From assembly GCA_020622085.1 (NCBI GenBank), contig JAHRYM010000001.1, positions 124,001 to 188,000 on the forward strand: DNA of 64,000 bases, written 5' to 3'. The translations under genes and the position numbers were made by a program. Position 1 is the stretch's first letter, and each line of letters starts with the position of its first letter. Origin of the DNA: Paracoccaceae bacterium (lineage in GTDB: Bacteria; Pseudomonadota; Alphaproteobacteria; Rhodobacterales; Rhodobacteraceae). The notes under the pieces are model-generated. The model was not told the origin of the DNA, ran no database searches, and saw only the letters and a list, made by a program, of their open reading frames with translations. This document shows positions 56,199-64,000 of the stretch, piece after piece.

Positions 56199-58880
56199 AT
56201 GACAGATCCAGACCGTATCCCGCAGCTGGTTCGCGCCCGTCTGCTCTGGCCCTTGCGCCTGACGCGGCTGGGAATGGCATCCGAGCGTCTGGTGCGGCTG
56301 TTCTGGCCGGCCTGGACGATCCTGTTCCTGATGGTCGCGGCCTTTGCCTTCGGCCTGCAGGACCATCTGCCGGTCGAGGCGCTCTGGCCCCTGTCGGTGG
56401 GGGCTGTGCTGGTGTTGCTGGGGCTGGTCGCGCGGGGGGCATGGCGGTTCCGCTGGCCGGGCCGCGCCGAGGTGCTGGCGCGGCTTGACGCATCGCTGCC
56501 GGGGCGGCCCATCGCCACGCTGGCCGATCAGCCGGCCGATCAGGGGGCCGATTTCGGCACGATCGCCGTCTGGCAGGCGCATCGGGAACGGATGGCAGAC
56601 CGTGCCGGCAAGGCCCGCCCGGTGGAACCCGACCTGCAACTGGCAAGCCATGATCCCTTTGCGCTGCGTTATCTGGGGGCGACGGCGCTGGCGATGGCGC
56701 TGTTGTTCGGGTCGGTCTGGCGGGGCGCCGAGATTGCCGCCGTCATGTCCGGCACGCCTGTGCCGGTGGCCAACGCCGCCAGCGGGCCGAAATGGGAGGC
56801 CTGGATCGAACCCCCCGCCTATACCGGGCGGCCGACGCTTTACCTCAACAAGGTCGATCAGGCTTCGCTGACCATTCCGGAAGGCAGCACCATCCAGTTC
56901 CGCCTTTATGGCGATGTGGCCGTGTCCGAGTCGGTTTCCGATCCGGCGGCGCCGGTGCCGGCGAAGGCCGGCGGCAAGACGGATGATCCGGCCGCGACCG
57001 GATCGCAAAGCTTCGTTGCCATCCGCTCGGGCGTGCTGGAAATCGGCGGTGCCGGTGGGCGGCGATTTGATCTGGTGGTTCAGCCCGACGCCGATCCGAC
57101 CGTGACGGCCAAGGCCGAGATCGGGCGCAAGGCCGATGGCCGGATGGCGCTGCCCTTCACGGCAAGCGATGATTACGGCGTCATTGGCGGCACGGCGGTG
57201 ATCACGCTGGACATGGCGGCGGTGGATCGTCGCCATGGGCTGGTCACGGACCCCGAACCGCGCGAGCCGCTGGTCTATGACCTGCCGATGCCGCTGACCG
57301 GCAAGCGCACGCAGTTTACTGAGGCGCTCGCCGAAAACGCCTCGGAACACCCCTGGGCCAACCTCCCGGTGGTGATCGCGCTTTCGGTGAAGGATGGCCG
57401 CGCGCAAGTGGGCGTGGCCGAGCCTTTGCACCTGACGCTTCCGGGGCGGCGGTTCTTTGATCCGGTCGCGGCCGCAGTGATCGAGTTGCGCCGCGACCTG
57501 CTCTGGAATCGCGGGAACGGCGCCCGCAGCCTGCAGATCCTGCGGGCCATCACCAATCGCCCCGAAGGGCTGGTCCGCAACGAACGCGCCTATCTGATGC
57601 TGCGCGTGGTGATGGATCGCCTGGACGTCGCGCTTAAGGACTTCACCCCGGAAGCGCGGGACGACATCGCCAGGGCGCTGTGGGAAATCGCGCTTCTGAT
57701 CGAGGATGGCGGGCTGTCGGACGCGCTGGAAAGGATGCGCCAGGCGCAGGAACGGCTATCGGAAGCGATGCGCAACGGCGCCTCGCCCGAGGAAATCCAG
57801 AAGCTGATGAACGATCTGAAGGCCGCGACGGATGACTATATGCGCAAGCTGGCCGAGAACATGGAGAACTCGACCGACGAGCCCGACCGCCAGGCGGAAG
57901 GGGAACGCCAGAAGGTGACCGGCAACCAGATCCAGCAGATGATGGACGAGATCCAGAAGCTGATGGAACAGGGTCGCATGGCCGAGGCGCAGGAGCTTCT
58001 GGACCAGTTGGCGCGGATGATGGAGAACCTGAAGATCACCGAAGGCAGCGGCGGCGAAGGGATGCCGATGCCGGGGAGGCAGGGCGGCCAGCAGAAATCC
58101 ATGCGAGACCTTCAGGATACGCTGAAGGGGCAGCAGGGGCTTTCCGACGACACCTTCCGGCAGGGCCAGAACCCCGGCGAGCGGCAATCCGAACAGGGCC
58201 AGTCGCAGCCCGGGCAGGGGCAGCCGGGGCAAGAACAGCAAGGACCGGGCCAGCAGGGCATGGAGCAGCAGGGGCAGGGCCAACAAGGACAGGGCCAGCA
58301 ACCGGGACAGCAACAGCCCGGTCAGAGCGGTCAGGATCCCGGCCAGCAGGAAGGTGCCGGCGGGCAGGGCAGCCAGCAATCGCTGGCCGAACGGCAGGAA
58401 CAGCTTCGCCGCGAACTGGACCGCCAGCGCCAGGCGCTTCCCGGTGCGGGGACCGAGGATGGCGATGCGGCGCGCCAGGCGCTTGACGATGCCGCCCGCG
58501 CAATGGACGAAGCCGAACAGGCGCTGCGCGAGGGCGATACCGGTCGGGCCATCGACCGGCAGGCCGAGGCGATCCAGAACCTGCGCGAAGGGCTGAAATC
58601 TCTGGGCCGGGCGCTTGCGCAAAACCAGCCGCAGCAGGGCCAGCCGGGCGCCGGGCAGCAATCGGCGGAAGGCGATCCCGACCGGCTGGTGCCCCGTGAC
58701 CCACTGGGTCGCGCGGCGGGACGAACCGGGCAGTTCGGCACCGATGCCGACATGCTGCAGGGGCAGGACATCTATCGCCGCGCCCGCGACCTTCTGGACG
58801 ATATCCGCCGTCGCGCCGGCGAACGCACCCGCCCGGTGCCGGAGCTTGATTACCTGAAACGCCTGCTTGACCGGTTCTGA
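56199..58880 (+). CDS. TIGR02302 family membrane protein (DUF4175-like)
   Basis: An 893-residue protein with membrane segments near the N-terminus (about 32-70, plus one near 155-175) and a long exported region. Parts of the middle are helical (residues about 480-620, rich in Met, Glu and Gln), and residues about 653-725 are a low-complexity Q/G tract. The last 150 residues are charged helices ending DYLKRLLDRF. TIGR02302 is an alphaproteobacterial family with no known function, almost always next to lysA as here. A role at the cell envelope is plausible but unproven. Confidence 0.9.
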   Translation: MTDPDRIPQLVRARLLWPLRLTRLGMASERLVRLFWPAWTILFLMVAAFAFGLQDHLPVEALWPLSVGAVLVLLGLVARGAWRFRWPGRAEVLARLDASLPGRPIATLADQPADQGADFGTIAVWQAHRERMADRAGKARPVEPDLQLASHDPFALRYLGATALAMALLFGSVWRGAEIAAVMSGTPVPVANAASGPKWEAWIEPPAYTGRPTLYLNKVDQASLTIPEGSTIQFRLYGDVAVSESVSDPAAPVPAKAGGKTDDPAATGSQSFVAIRSGVLEIGGAGGRRFDLVVQPDADPTVTAKAEIGRKADGRMALPFTASDDYGVIGGTAVITLDMAAVDRRHGLVTDPEPREPLVYDLPMPLTGKRTQFTEALAENASEHPWANLPVVIALSVKDGRAQVGVAEPLHLTLPGRRFFDPVAAAVIELRRDLLWNRGNGARSLQILRAITNRPEGLVRNERAYLMLRVVMDRLDVALKDFTPEARDDIARALWEIALLIEDGGLSDALERMRQAQERLSEAMRNGASPEEIQKLMNDLKAATDDYMRKLAENMENSTDEPDRQAEGERQKVTGNQIQQMMDEIQKLMEQGRMAEAQELLDQLARMMENLKITEGSGGEGMPMPGRQGGQQKSMRDLQDTLKGQQGLSDDTFRQGQNPGERQSEQGQSQPGQGQPGQEQQGPGQQGMEQQGQGQQGQGQQPGQQQPGQSGQDPGQQEGAGGQGSQQSLAERQEQLRRELDRQRQALPGAGTEDGDAARQALDDAARAMDEAEQALREGDTGRAIDRQAEAIQNLREGLKSLGRALAQNQPQQGQPGAGQQSAEGDPDRLVPRDPLGRAAGRTGQFGTDADMLQGQDIYRRARDLLDDIRRRAGERTRPVPELDYLKRLLDRF
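58160..58375 (+). repeat. Low-complexity Q/G-coding tract inside the TIGR02302 gene
   Basis: A stretch of about 216 bases built from repeats of CAGGGCCAG-like units encodes GQGQ, PGQ and EQQ repeats with Pro and Ser. Codon slippage is likely here, so length should vary among strains; sequencing errors are also more likely in this tract. Confidence 0.8.
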
Positions 58881-58884
58881 AACG

Positions 58885-58907
58885 AAAAAGACCGGGCGCT
58901 AGCCCGG
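58885..58907 (-). terminator. Rho-independent terminator of dapA
   Basis: CCGGGC/GCCCGG stem with a four-base loop, followed on the minus strand by a five-T run. It lies 40 bases past the dapA stop and just beyond the convergent TIGR02302 stop. Confidence 0.85.
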
Positions 58908-58946
58908 CCTTCGGTCAGTTTCCTGCGTCGATCAGATCGAACCGGC

Positions 58947-59819
58947 TCAGATCAGACCGGCATGGCGCATCGCCGCGTCGATCCGGGCCTTGGTTCCTTC
59001 GGTCAGCGTGGTCAGCGGCAGACGCACTTCTTCGCGGCACAGACCCAGTTTCGACAGGCCGTATTTCGCGCCCGCCAGCCCCGGTTCGATGAAGATCGCT
59101 TCGTGCAGCGGCATGAGGCGGTCCTGATACTCCAGCGCCTTGGCGTAGTCGCCGCCGAGGGTCGCGTTTTGAAACTCGGCGCAAAGGCGCGGGGCGACGT
59201 TGGCCGTCACGCTGATGCAGCCGACGCCGCCGTGCGCGTTGAAGCCAAGCGCGGTCGCGTCTTCGCCCGACAGCTGGATGAAATCGGCGCCGCAGGTGAT
59301 GCGCTGCTGGCTGACGCGTTCGATCTTGCCGGTCGCATCCTTGACGCCGATGATCCGCGGCAGCTTCGCCAGTTCACCCATCGTCTCGGGCAGCATGTCC
59401 ACGACCGAACGGCCGGGGATGTTGTAGATGATGATCGGCAGGCTGCAGCAATCATGCAGCGCGGTGAAATGCGCGATCAGGCCGCGCTGCGTGGGCTTGT
59501 TGTAATAGGGCGTCACCACCAGCGCGGCTTTGGCGCCGGCGGCTTCGGCGTGGCGGATCAGGCCGATGCCTTCGGTCGTGTTGTTCGACCCGGCGCCCGC
59601 GATCACCGGGATGCGGCCCGCCGCGGCTTTCACCACCTCTTCGATGACGCGGCCATGTTCGGCGTGGCTTAGCGTCGGGCTTTCACCGGTCGTTCCCACC
59701 GGAACAAGGCCGTGCGAGCCTTCGGCGATGTGCCATTCGACAAGTTTCTTCAGCGTGTCCAGATCCAGTTCGCCGTCCTTGAACGGCGTGACCAGGGCAG
59801 GGAAAGACCCTTTGAACAT
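58947..59819 (-). CDS. dapA: 4-Hydroxy-tetrahydrodipicolinate synthase
   Basis: A 290-residue TIM-barrel aldolase that condenses pyruvate with aspartate semialdehyde at the start of the lysine/diaminopimelate branch. Visible motifs: [55 protein letters not shown] (tyrosine of the triad) and [12 protein letters not shown] with the Schiff-base lysine. Length matches E. coli DapA. ATG 59819 begins the conserved [13 protein letters not shown]; longer frames upstream are spacer. Divergent from the lytic transglycosylase across 158 bases. Confidence 0.96.
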   Translation of the reverse strand: MFKGSFPALVTPFKDGELDLDTLKKLVEWHIAEGSHGLVPVGTTGESPTLSHAEHGRVIEEVVKAAAGRIPVIAGAGSNNTTEGIGLIRHAEAAGAKAALVVTPYYNKPTQRGLIAHFTALHDCCSLPIIIYNIPGRSVVDMLPETMGELAKLPRIIGVKDATGKIERVSQQRITCGADFIQLSGEDATALGFNAHGGVGCISVTANVAPRLCAEFQNATLGGDYAKALEYQDRLMPLHEAIFIEPGLAGAKYGLSKLGLCREEVRLPLTTLTEGTKARIDAAMRHAGLI

Positions 59820-59977
59820 GACACGCTCCTTGTCTGTGATTTGGGCTTGGCCCTGTTGGAATCGCGCGGACCATAGTTGGGGGCCACGCGCTTGCCAAGT
59901 TTGTGTGTTGTGAAGAAGGGCCCGGTCGCAGTAAAGATCGCGGAAAAGACGCAGCAATCCAGTCACAGGCCCACTTG

Positions 59978-61945
59978 ATGATCCGCAGTTTGCTTTTGTC
60001 GGCGACGGTGTGCGCTGCCCTGTCCGCAATCCAGCCCGCACCGGCAAGGGCGGGTGATCCGGTGGCTTTCTCAAAGGCGCTGTCGCTTGCGGAGGGGGGC
60101 GACTGGGCCGGGGCAATGGCGTTCGCGCGGCAGGCGGGGCCGGTTTCGGCGGCGGTGGTCGAATGGCAACGCCTGCGCGGTGGCGACGGGACGTTTGGTG
60201 AATATTTCGGCTTTGTTCGGGATTATCCCGACTGGCCGGGGATCAAGCTTCTGCGCAAGCAGGGCGAAGCCAAGATCGGCACCGGCCAGCCCTCAGATGC
60301 GGTGATCGGGTATTTCTCGCGTCAGGCGCCACAGACCGGGGCGGGATGTCTGGCACTGGCCACCGCCTATGCCCAGACCGGCGATTTTTCTGCCGCCGAG
60401 GCCGAGGCGATCCGTGGCTGGCGGACGCTGTCGCTGTCGAAGGCGGACGAGGCCGAGTTCCTGTCCCGGTATGGCGAGGTGCTGAAGGAACATCACGGCG
60501 GTCGGATGGCGGCGCTGCTTGAGGCGCGAAACGTCACCGAGGCGCGGCGGATGCTGCCGCTGGTCGGGTCCGGCACGCGGGCCATAGCCACCGCGCGGAT
60601 CGCGCTGCAGACCGATGCCAAGGGCATCGACGCGGCGCTGGCCGAGGTGCCGGCGCGGCTGGCCGGATCGCCGGGGCTGGCGCTTGACCGGTTCCTGTGG
60701 CGAATCAAGAAGGACAAGTATGACGAGGCTATCGCGCTGCTTCTGGAACGGTCGGCCAGTGCCGAACTGTTGGGAGTGCCGGATGCCTGGGCCGACTGGC
60801 GGCGCAAGCTCGCGCGGCGGGAAATGCGGCTGGGGGATGCGACCAATGCCTACAGACTTGCCTCGCGCCATCATCTGGACCCGGAAGCCCCGGGAACCGA
60901 GGCCGATGATTACGCCGACCTGGAATGGCTGTCGGGCTATATCGCGCTGCGCAAGCTGAATGATCCGGAAACCGCACTGAAGCACTTCAAGCGGATACGC
61001 ACCGTCGCCAAGGGGCCGATCAGCATGGCCCGCGCCGGTTATTGGGAAGGCCGCGCCTATGAGGCGCTTGGCCGTGATGACATGGCTCGTGCCGCCTATG
61101 GCGAATCTGCTATGAACCAGACCGCGTTTTACGGTCTTCTGTCGGCCGAACGGCTGGGCCTGCCGATGGACCCGGCGCTGGCCGGGGGCGAAAGCTATCC
61201 CGACTGGAAGGCCCAATCCTTTGCAAAGTCTTCTGTCTTTCACGCGATGGTCGCACTGCACGAGGCAGGCGCCGACGATCTGGCCTCGCGCTTTGCGCTG
61301 CATCTGGCCAGCACGCTGGACGGCCGCCAGATCGGCGCGCTGGCGGGGCTGGCACTGCGCTGGAAGGAACCCAAGATGGCGCTGAGCCTTGCCAAGGTGG
61401 CCGCCGACAAGGGCACCGTCTGGCCCACCGCCTATTTCCCCCTGAACGGGATCGAGGACATGCGCCTGCCGGTCAAGCAATCGCTGGCGCTGGCCATTGC
61501 CCGGCGTGAAAGCGAATTCGACCCCAAGGTGGTGTCGCCCGTGGGGGCGCTGGGGCTGATGCAGGTCATGCCGGGAACCGCCAAGATGATGGCGCCGAAG
61601 GTGGGCCTTGCCTACGAACCCTCGCGCCTGACGGGGGACTGGAAATACAACGTGGCGCTGGGCAGCGCCTATCTTGCGGGGCTGGTCGATGAATTCGGAT
61701 CGTCGCCGGTGCTGGTTGCATCGGGCTACAACGCCGGGCCGGGGCGGTCGCGGAACTGGATCCGCGACTTGGGCGATCCGCGCAGCGATCAGGTGGATGT
61801 GGTGGACTGGGTCGAACACATCCCGTTCCGCGAAACGCAGAACTATGTGATGCGGGTGTCGGAAAGCCTGCCGATCTACCGGGCGCGGATCACCGGCAAG
61901 ACCGAAACCGTCAGCTTCACGTCCGAGCTGAAGGGGCGGAACTGA
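59978..61945 (+). CDS. Soluble lytic murein transglycosylase (Slt-type)
   Basis: A 655-residue periplasmic enzyme: signal peptide ([21 protein letters not shown]), a large alpha-superhelical region (about 40-480, repeated helical pairs), and a C-terminal SLT domain. The catalytic glutamate is in [20 protein letters not shown], followed by [25 protein letters not shown] and [10 protein letters not shown]. It cleaves peptidoglycan glycan strands with formation of 1,6-anhydro ends. ATG 59978 opens the signal peptide. It is followed by a strong terminator that overlaps the convergent EamA gene. Confidence 0.94.
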   Translation: MIRSLLLSATVCAALSAIQPAPARAGDPVAFSKALSLAEGGDWAGAMAFARQAGPVSAAVVEWQRLRGGDGTFGEYFGFVRDYPDWPGIKLLRKQGEAKIGTGQPSDAVIGYFSRQAPQTGAGCLALATAYAQTGDFSAAEAEAIRGWRTLSLSKADEAEFLSRYGEVLKEHHGGRMAALLEARNVTEARRMLPLVGSGTRAIATARIALQTDAKGIDAALAEVPARLAGSPGLALDRFLWRIKKDKYDEAIALLLERSASAELLGVPDAWADWRRKLARREMRLGDATNAYRLASRHHLDPEAPGTEADDYADLEWLSGYIALRKLNDPETALKHFKRIRTVAKGPISMARAGYWEGRAYEALGRDDMARAAYGESAMNQTAFYGLLSAERLGLPMDPALAGGESYPDWKAQSFAKSSVFHAMVALHEAGADDLASRFALHLASTLDGRQIGALAGLALRWKEPKMALSLAKVAADKGTVWPTAYFPLNGIEDMRLPVKQSLALAIARRESEFDPKVVSPVGALGLMQVMPGTAKMMAPKVGLAYEPSRLTGDWKYNVALGSAYLAGLVDEFGSSPVLVASGYNAGPGRSRNWIRDLGDPRSDQVDVVDWVEHIPFRETQNYVMRVSESLPIYRARITGKTETVSFTSELKGRN

Positions 61946-61956
61946 GGAACAGGAGG

Positions 61957-61980
61957 GGCAGCGTCACGCTGCCGCTTTTT
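61957..61980 (+). terminator. Rho-independent terminator of the lytic transglycosylase gene
   Basis: GGCAGCG (61957-61963) pairs with CGCTGCC (61967-61973) around TCA, followed by GC and a T-rich run. It overlaps the last codons of the convergent EamA gene, whose stop codon forms the loop. Confidence 0.88.
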
Positions 61981-62845
61981 CTTTCTGCCGGGTGCGGATC
62001 AGGGTGAAGACCCCGGCGCCCACCACGACCATGGCGCCGATGGCGACGTTGGTGTGCAGCGTTTCGCCAAAGACCGTGACGCCGAGGATCGCGATGAACA
62101 CCAGTTGCAGATAGGCGAAGGGCTGGATCGCGCCCGCTTCGGCCACCGCATAGGCCTTGATCATCAGGAAATGTGCCGTGACAGAGGTGACGCAAAGCGC
62201 CAGCATCCAGCCCCAGTCGGGCGCTGTCATCGGTTGCCAATGGGTCAGGCCGAAGGGGGTGATGGCGATGGCCCCCACGACTCCGGTCCAGAAGAAGCTG
62301 ACGTTGGCGCTGTCCTTGCGGGCCACGAAGCGGGTCAGCAGGCCATAGAACCCGAACATCAGGGCAGAGATCAGCGGAAAGAGCGCATAGGGCGAAAACA
62401 CGGTCATTCCCGGTTTCAGCACGATGAGGATGCCGACAAAGCCGATGCCAATGGCGGTCCAGCGCCGCCAGCCGACCTTTTCGCCCAGCACCGGCCCGGA
62501 CAGCGCCGCCACCATCAGCGGATAGCAGCTGAACACGGCGTGGGTCTCGACCAGGCCCAGATTTATGAAGGCAAAGACCATCACGCAAACCTCGGCGATC
62601 AGCAGAATGCCGCGGATTATCTGGACCAGCGGCTGCCGCGTGGCGATGGCGGCCCGCAGGCCGCCGGGCTGGCGCGAGGCCAGAAACATCACGAAAACAG
62701 CGAAGAACCAGAAGCGGATCATCACGACCATGTAGACGTTGTATTCGCCGCCAAGGTGGCGCGAGATGCCGTCCTGTATGGAAAAGACCAGGCTCGTCAG
62801 CGACATCAGGATGATGCCCAGCCGGGTGTTCTGTTCGGTCTTCAT
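61964..62845 (-). CDS. EamA/DMT family transporter
   Basis: A 293-residue, ten-helix drug/metabolite transporter made of two EamA repeats. It begins MKTEQNTRLGIILMSLTSLVFSIQDGISRHL, and the second repeat begins near VSFFWTGVVGAIAIT. The family exports amino acids, nucleosides or other metabolites; the substrate cannot be read from sequence. Its ATG overlaps the mnmD stop by four bases, so the two are probably co-transcribed although functionally unrelated. Confidence 0.9.
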   Translation of the reverse strand: MKTEQNTRLGIILMSLTSLVFSIQDGISRHLGGEYNVYMVVMIRFWFFAVFVMFLASRQPGGLRAAIATRQPLVQIIRGILLIAEVCVMVFAFINLGLVETHAVFSCYPLMVAALSGPVLGEKVGWRRWTAIGIGFVGILIVLKPGMTVFSPYALFPLISALMFGFYGLLTRFVARKDSANVSFFWTGVVGAIAITPFGLTHWQPMTAPDWGWMLALCVTSVTAHFLMIKAYAVAEAGAIQPFAYLQLVFIAILGVTVFGETLHTNVAIGAMVVVGAGVFTLIRTRQKEKAAA

Positions 62846-63516
62846 CCCTTGGGCATCCTTCCGTTCGTCATGTGGCGTTTGCTGCCGTAGCCTGCCACGC
62901 GGTCTACCTCAAACCCCGCCGCCTGCAAGGCGCGCCGGACAAAGCCCGCGGCGGTATAGGTGGCGAATGTGCCGCCGGGCGCGGTGTGGCGCCCGACCTC
63001 GGCCATCAGGTCGTCGCCCCACATCTCGGGGTTCTTGGCGGGGGAAAATCCGTCCAGATACCAGGCATCTGCCCGGCCTGCCCAAGCGGCAAGGGTCTGG
63101 CGGACGTCGCCTTCGATCACCTCGATTTCGATCGCGCCAAGTGTGAAGCGCCGGGCGCCGGTGGACCAGGCGTTGATCAGCGCACGGGCGGGGGCCGCGA
63201 TTTCCGGGAAGGCCGACAGCGCGCGGGCCATGTCCTCGGGCGGCATGGGGAAGGCTTCGAAACTGGTGTAACGGATGGGGCCCGTGCTGCCTGCGGCCAG
63301 CGCCGTTGCGATCAGGTTCAACCCGGTGCCGAAGCCCAGTTCGGCGATCCGAAAGCCGGGGCGCAGCCGCGCAGGCAGGTCGTTGCCCGCCAGAAACACA
63401 TGCCGGGTTTCCGCAAGCCCGCCCGCAAGGCTGAAATAGGGATCGTCGAACAGGGTCGAGACGGGGATCAGGCCGTCGCGCCACTCGGTTCGCTCCATCT
63501 GGTCCTTGGCGTCCAT
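62842..63516 (-). CDS. mnmD: tRNA 5-methylaminomethyl-2-thiouridine methyltransferase MnmD
   Basis: A 224-residue SAM-dependent methyltransferase for the wobble uridine of certain tRNAs (nm5s2U to mnm5s2U). Motifs: LFDDPYFSLAGGLAETRHVFL, ELGFGTGLNL (SAM site), YTSFEAFPMP, WYLDGFSPAKNPEMW and GTFATYTAAGFVRRAL. It is the stand-alone N-terminal half of E. coli MnmC. An FAD oxidoreductase resembling the other half is encoded divergently next to it. ATG 63516 opens the conserved part; longer frames overlap the divergent gene. Confidence 0.93.
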   Translation of the reverse strand: MDAKDQMERTEWRDGLIPVSTLFDDPYFSLAGGLAETRHVFLAGNDLPARLRPGFRIAELGFGTGLNLIATALAAGSTGPIRYTSFEAFPMPPEDMARALSAFPEIAAPARALINAWSTGARRFTLGAIEIEVIEGDVRQTLAAWAGRADAWYLDGFSPAKNPEMWGDDLMAEVGRHTAPGGTFATYTAAGFVRRALQAAGFEVDRVAGYGSKRHMTNGRMPKG

Positions 63517-63565
63517 CTGGCATAGTCCTTTCGGGGTGGGCGGACCATGACGAAGGGCGAGGGGA

Positions 63566-64000
63566 ATGGCAACGGCTGAGGTGACGGTTCTTGGGGCGGG
63601 GATTTTCGGGCTGACGACGGCCTTCGCCTGCGCCCGGTCCGGGGCGCGCGTCCGGGTGATCGAGGCGGTGCGGATCGGCGCCGGGTCTTCGGGCGGGGTC
63701 GTGGGGGCGCTCGCGCCGCATGTGCCCGAACAGTGGAACCCGAAGAAGCAGTTCCAGCTGGAAAGCCTGCTGATGGCCAAGGAATTCTGGGCCGATGTCG
63801 CGGCGGCGGGCGGCGAAGATCCCGGCTATGCGCGGCTTGGACGGCTGCAACCGCTTGCCGATGCGGCGGCGATGGATCTGGCGCGGGCACGGGCCGAAGG
63901 CGCCGGGGCGCTCTGGCAGGGCCGGGCGCTCTGGCAGGTGGAACCCGTGCGCGAAGGCTGGGGGCCGGTCAGCCCGACGGGCCATGTGATCCATGACACG
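63566..64000 (+). CDS. FAD-dependent oxidoreductase, MnmC-oxidase-like, cut by the window end
   Basis: Only the first 145 codons are present. The N-terminal dinucleotide fold (VTVLGAGIFGLTTAFACARSG) and GAGSSGGVVGALAPHVPEQWNPKK, with a later segment FQLESLLMAKEFW, are typical of the MnmC C-terminal FAD domain and of related glycine/D-amino acid oxidases. Lying 49 bases from mnmD on the opposite strand, it probably performs the oxidative cmnm5U to nm5U step. A generic D-amino acid oxidase remains possible because the rest of the protein is missing. GAGGGG precedes the ATG. Confidence 0.8.
   Translation, partial: MATAEVTVLGAGIFGLTTAFACARSGARVRVIEAVRIGAGSSGGVVGALAPHVPEQWNPKKQFQLESLLMAKEFWADVAAAGGEDPGYARLGRLQPLADAAAMDLARARAEGAGALWQGRALWQVEPVREGWGPVSPTGHVIHDT

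Noticed and set aside
55071-57431. A 786-codon minus-strand frame opposite lysA and the TIGR02302 gene
   Set aside because: It spans two real genes on the other strand and has no conserved domain.

Overview
The window reads as chromosomal DNA of a denitrifying alphaproteobacterium, most likely Rhodobacteraceae (Rhodobacter/Paracoccus-like). The reasons are high GC, a Rhodobacter-type porin, a CenR-like response regulator, family-typical small proteins (DUF3576, TIGR02300, TIGR02302, zf-CHCC) and a Paracoccus-style nirS cluster. I cannot fix the genus from the sequence alone.

Region 1 (1-18.2 kb) is housekeeping. On the minus strand it holds an HPP-family membrane protein (cut by the window edge), holA, lptE, leuS, a YggS-type PLP protein and a porin. 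A DUF3576 lipoprotein, ribA, cenR, a secreted unknown, xthA, a CnoX/YbbN-like thioredoxin, a LON-domain protein, a Trm112-like protein, polA, a zf-CHCC protein, a GntR regulator, a YgjP-like metallopeptidase, a TIGR02300 protein and tRNA-Ala(GGC) follow. Just past the tRNA lies a 53-codon remnant of gcvP in otherwise gene-free DNA.

Region 2 (18.7-37 kb) is a denitrification island. norCBQDEF, nirX (ApbE-like) and nirI run on the minus strand; nirS-E-C-F-DL-G-H-J-N and a small membrane protein run on the plus strand. Together they encode cytochrome cd1 nitrite reductase with its haem d1 pathway, and the cNOR nitric oxide reductase with its assembly factors. The nirI/nirS divergent region and the norC upstream region carry the same TTGTC-N4-GTCAA dyad, which fits an FNR/NnrR-class regulator.

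Region 3 (37-54.8 kb) is the least conventional part. A LysR regulator sits with an MttB-family methyltransferase and a class III aminotransferase on the minus strand. Divergently, the plus strand carries two DMGDH/sarcosine-dehydrogenase-type flavoenzymes, an SDR and a betaine-type ABC transporter with a tandem permease. These are followed by a fused ATP sulfurylase/APS kinase, a PAPS-type sulfotransferase and a cysteine-synthase-like PLP enzyme. My inference is uptake and stepwise demethylation, then deamination, of a quaternary omega-amino acid, coupled to a PAPS-using sulfur module of unknown product. LysR-type dyads sharing TTGCTAAT lie in the divergent promoter and upstream of the mttB-like gene.

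Region 4 (54.9-64 kb) returns to housekeeping: lysA, a TIGR02302 membrane protein with a Q/G-rich tract, dapA, a soluble lytic transglycosylase, an EamA transporter, mnmD, and the start of an MnmC-oxidase-like flavoprotein cut by the window end. No CRISPR array, insertion sequence, rRNA or prophage was seen.
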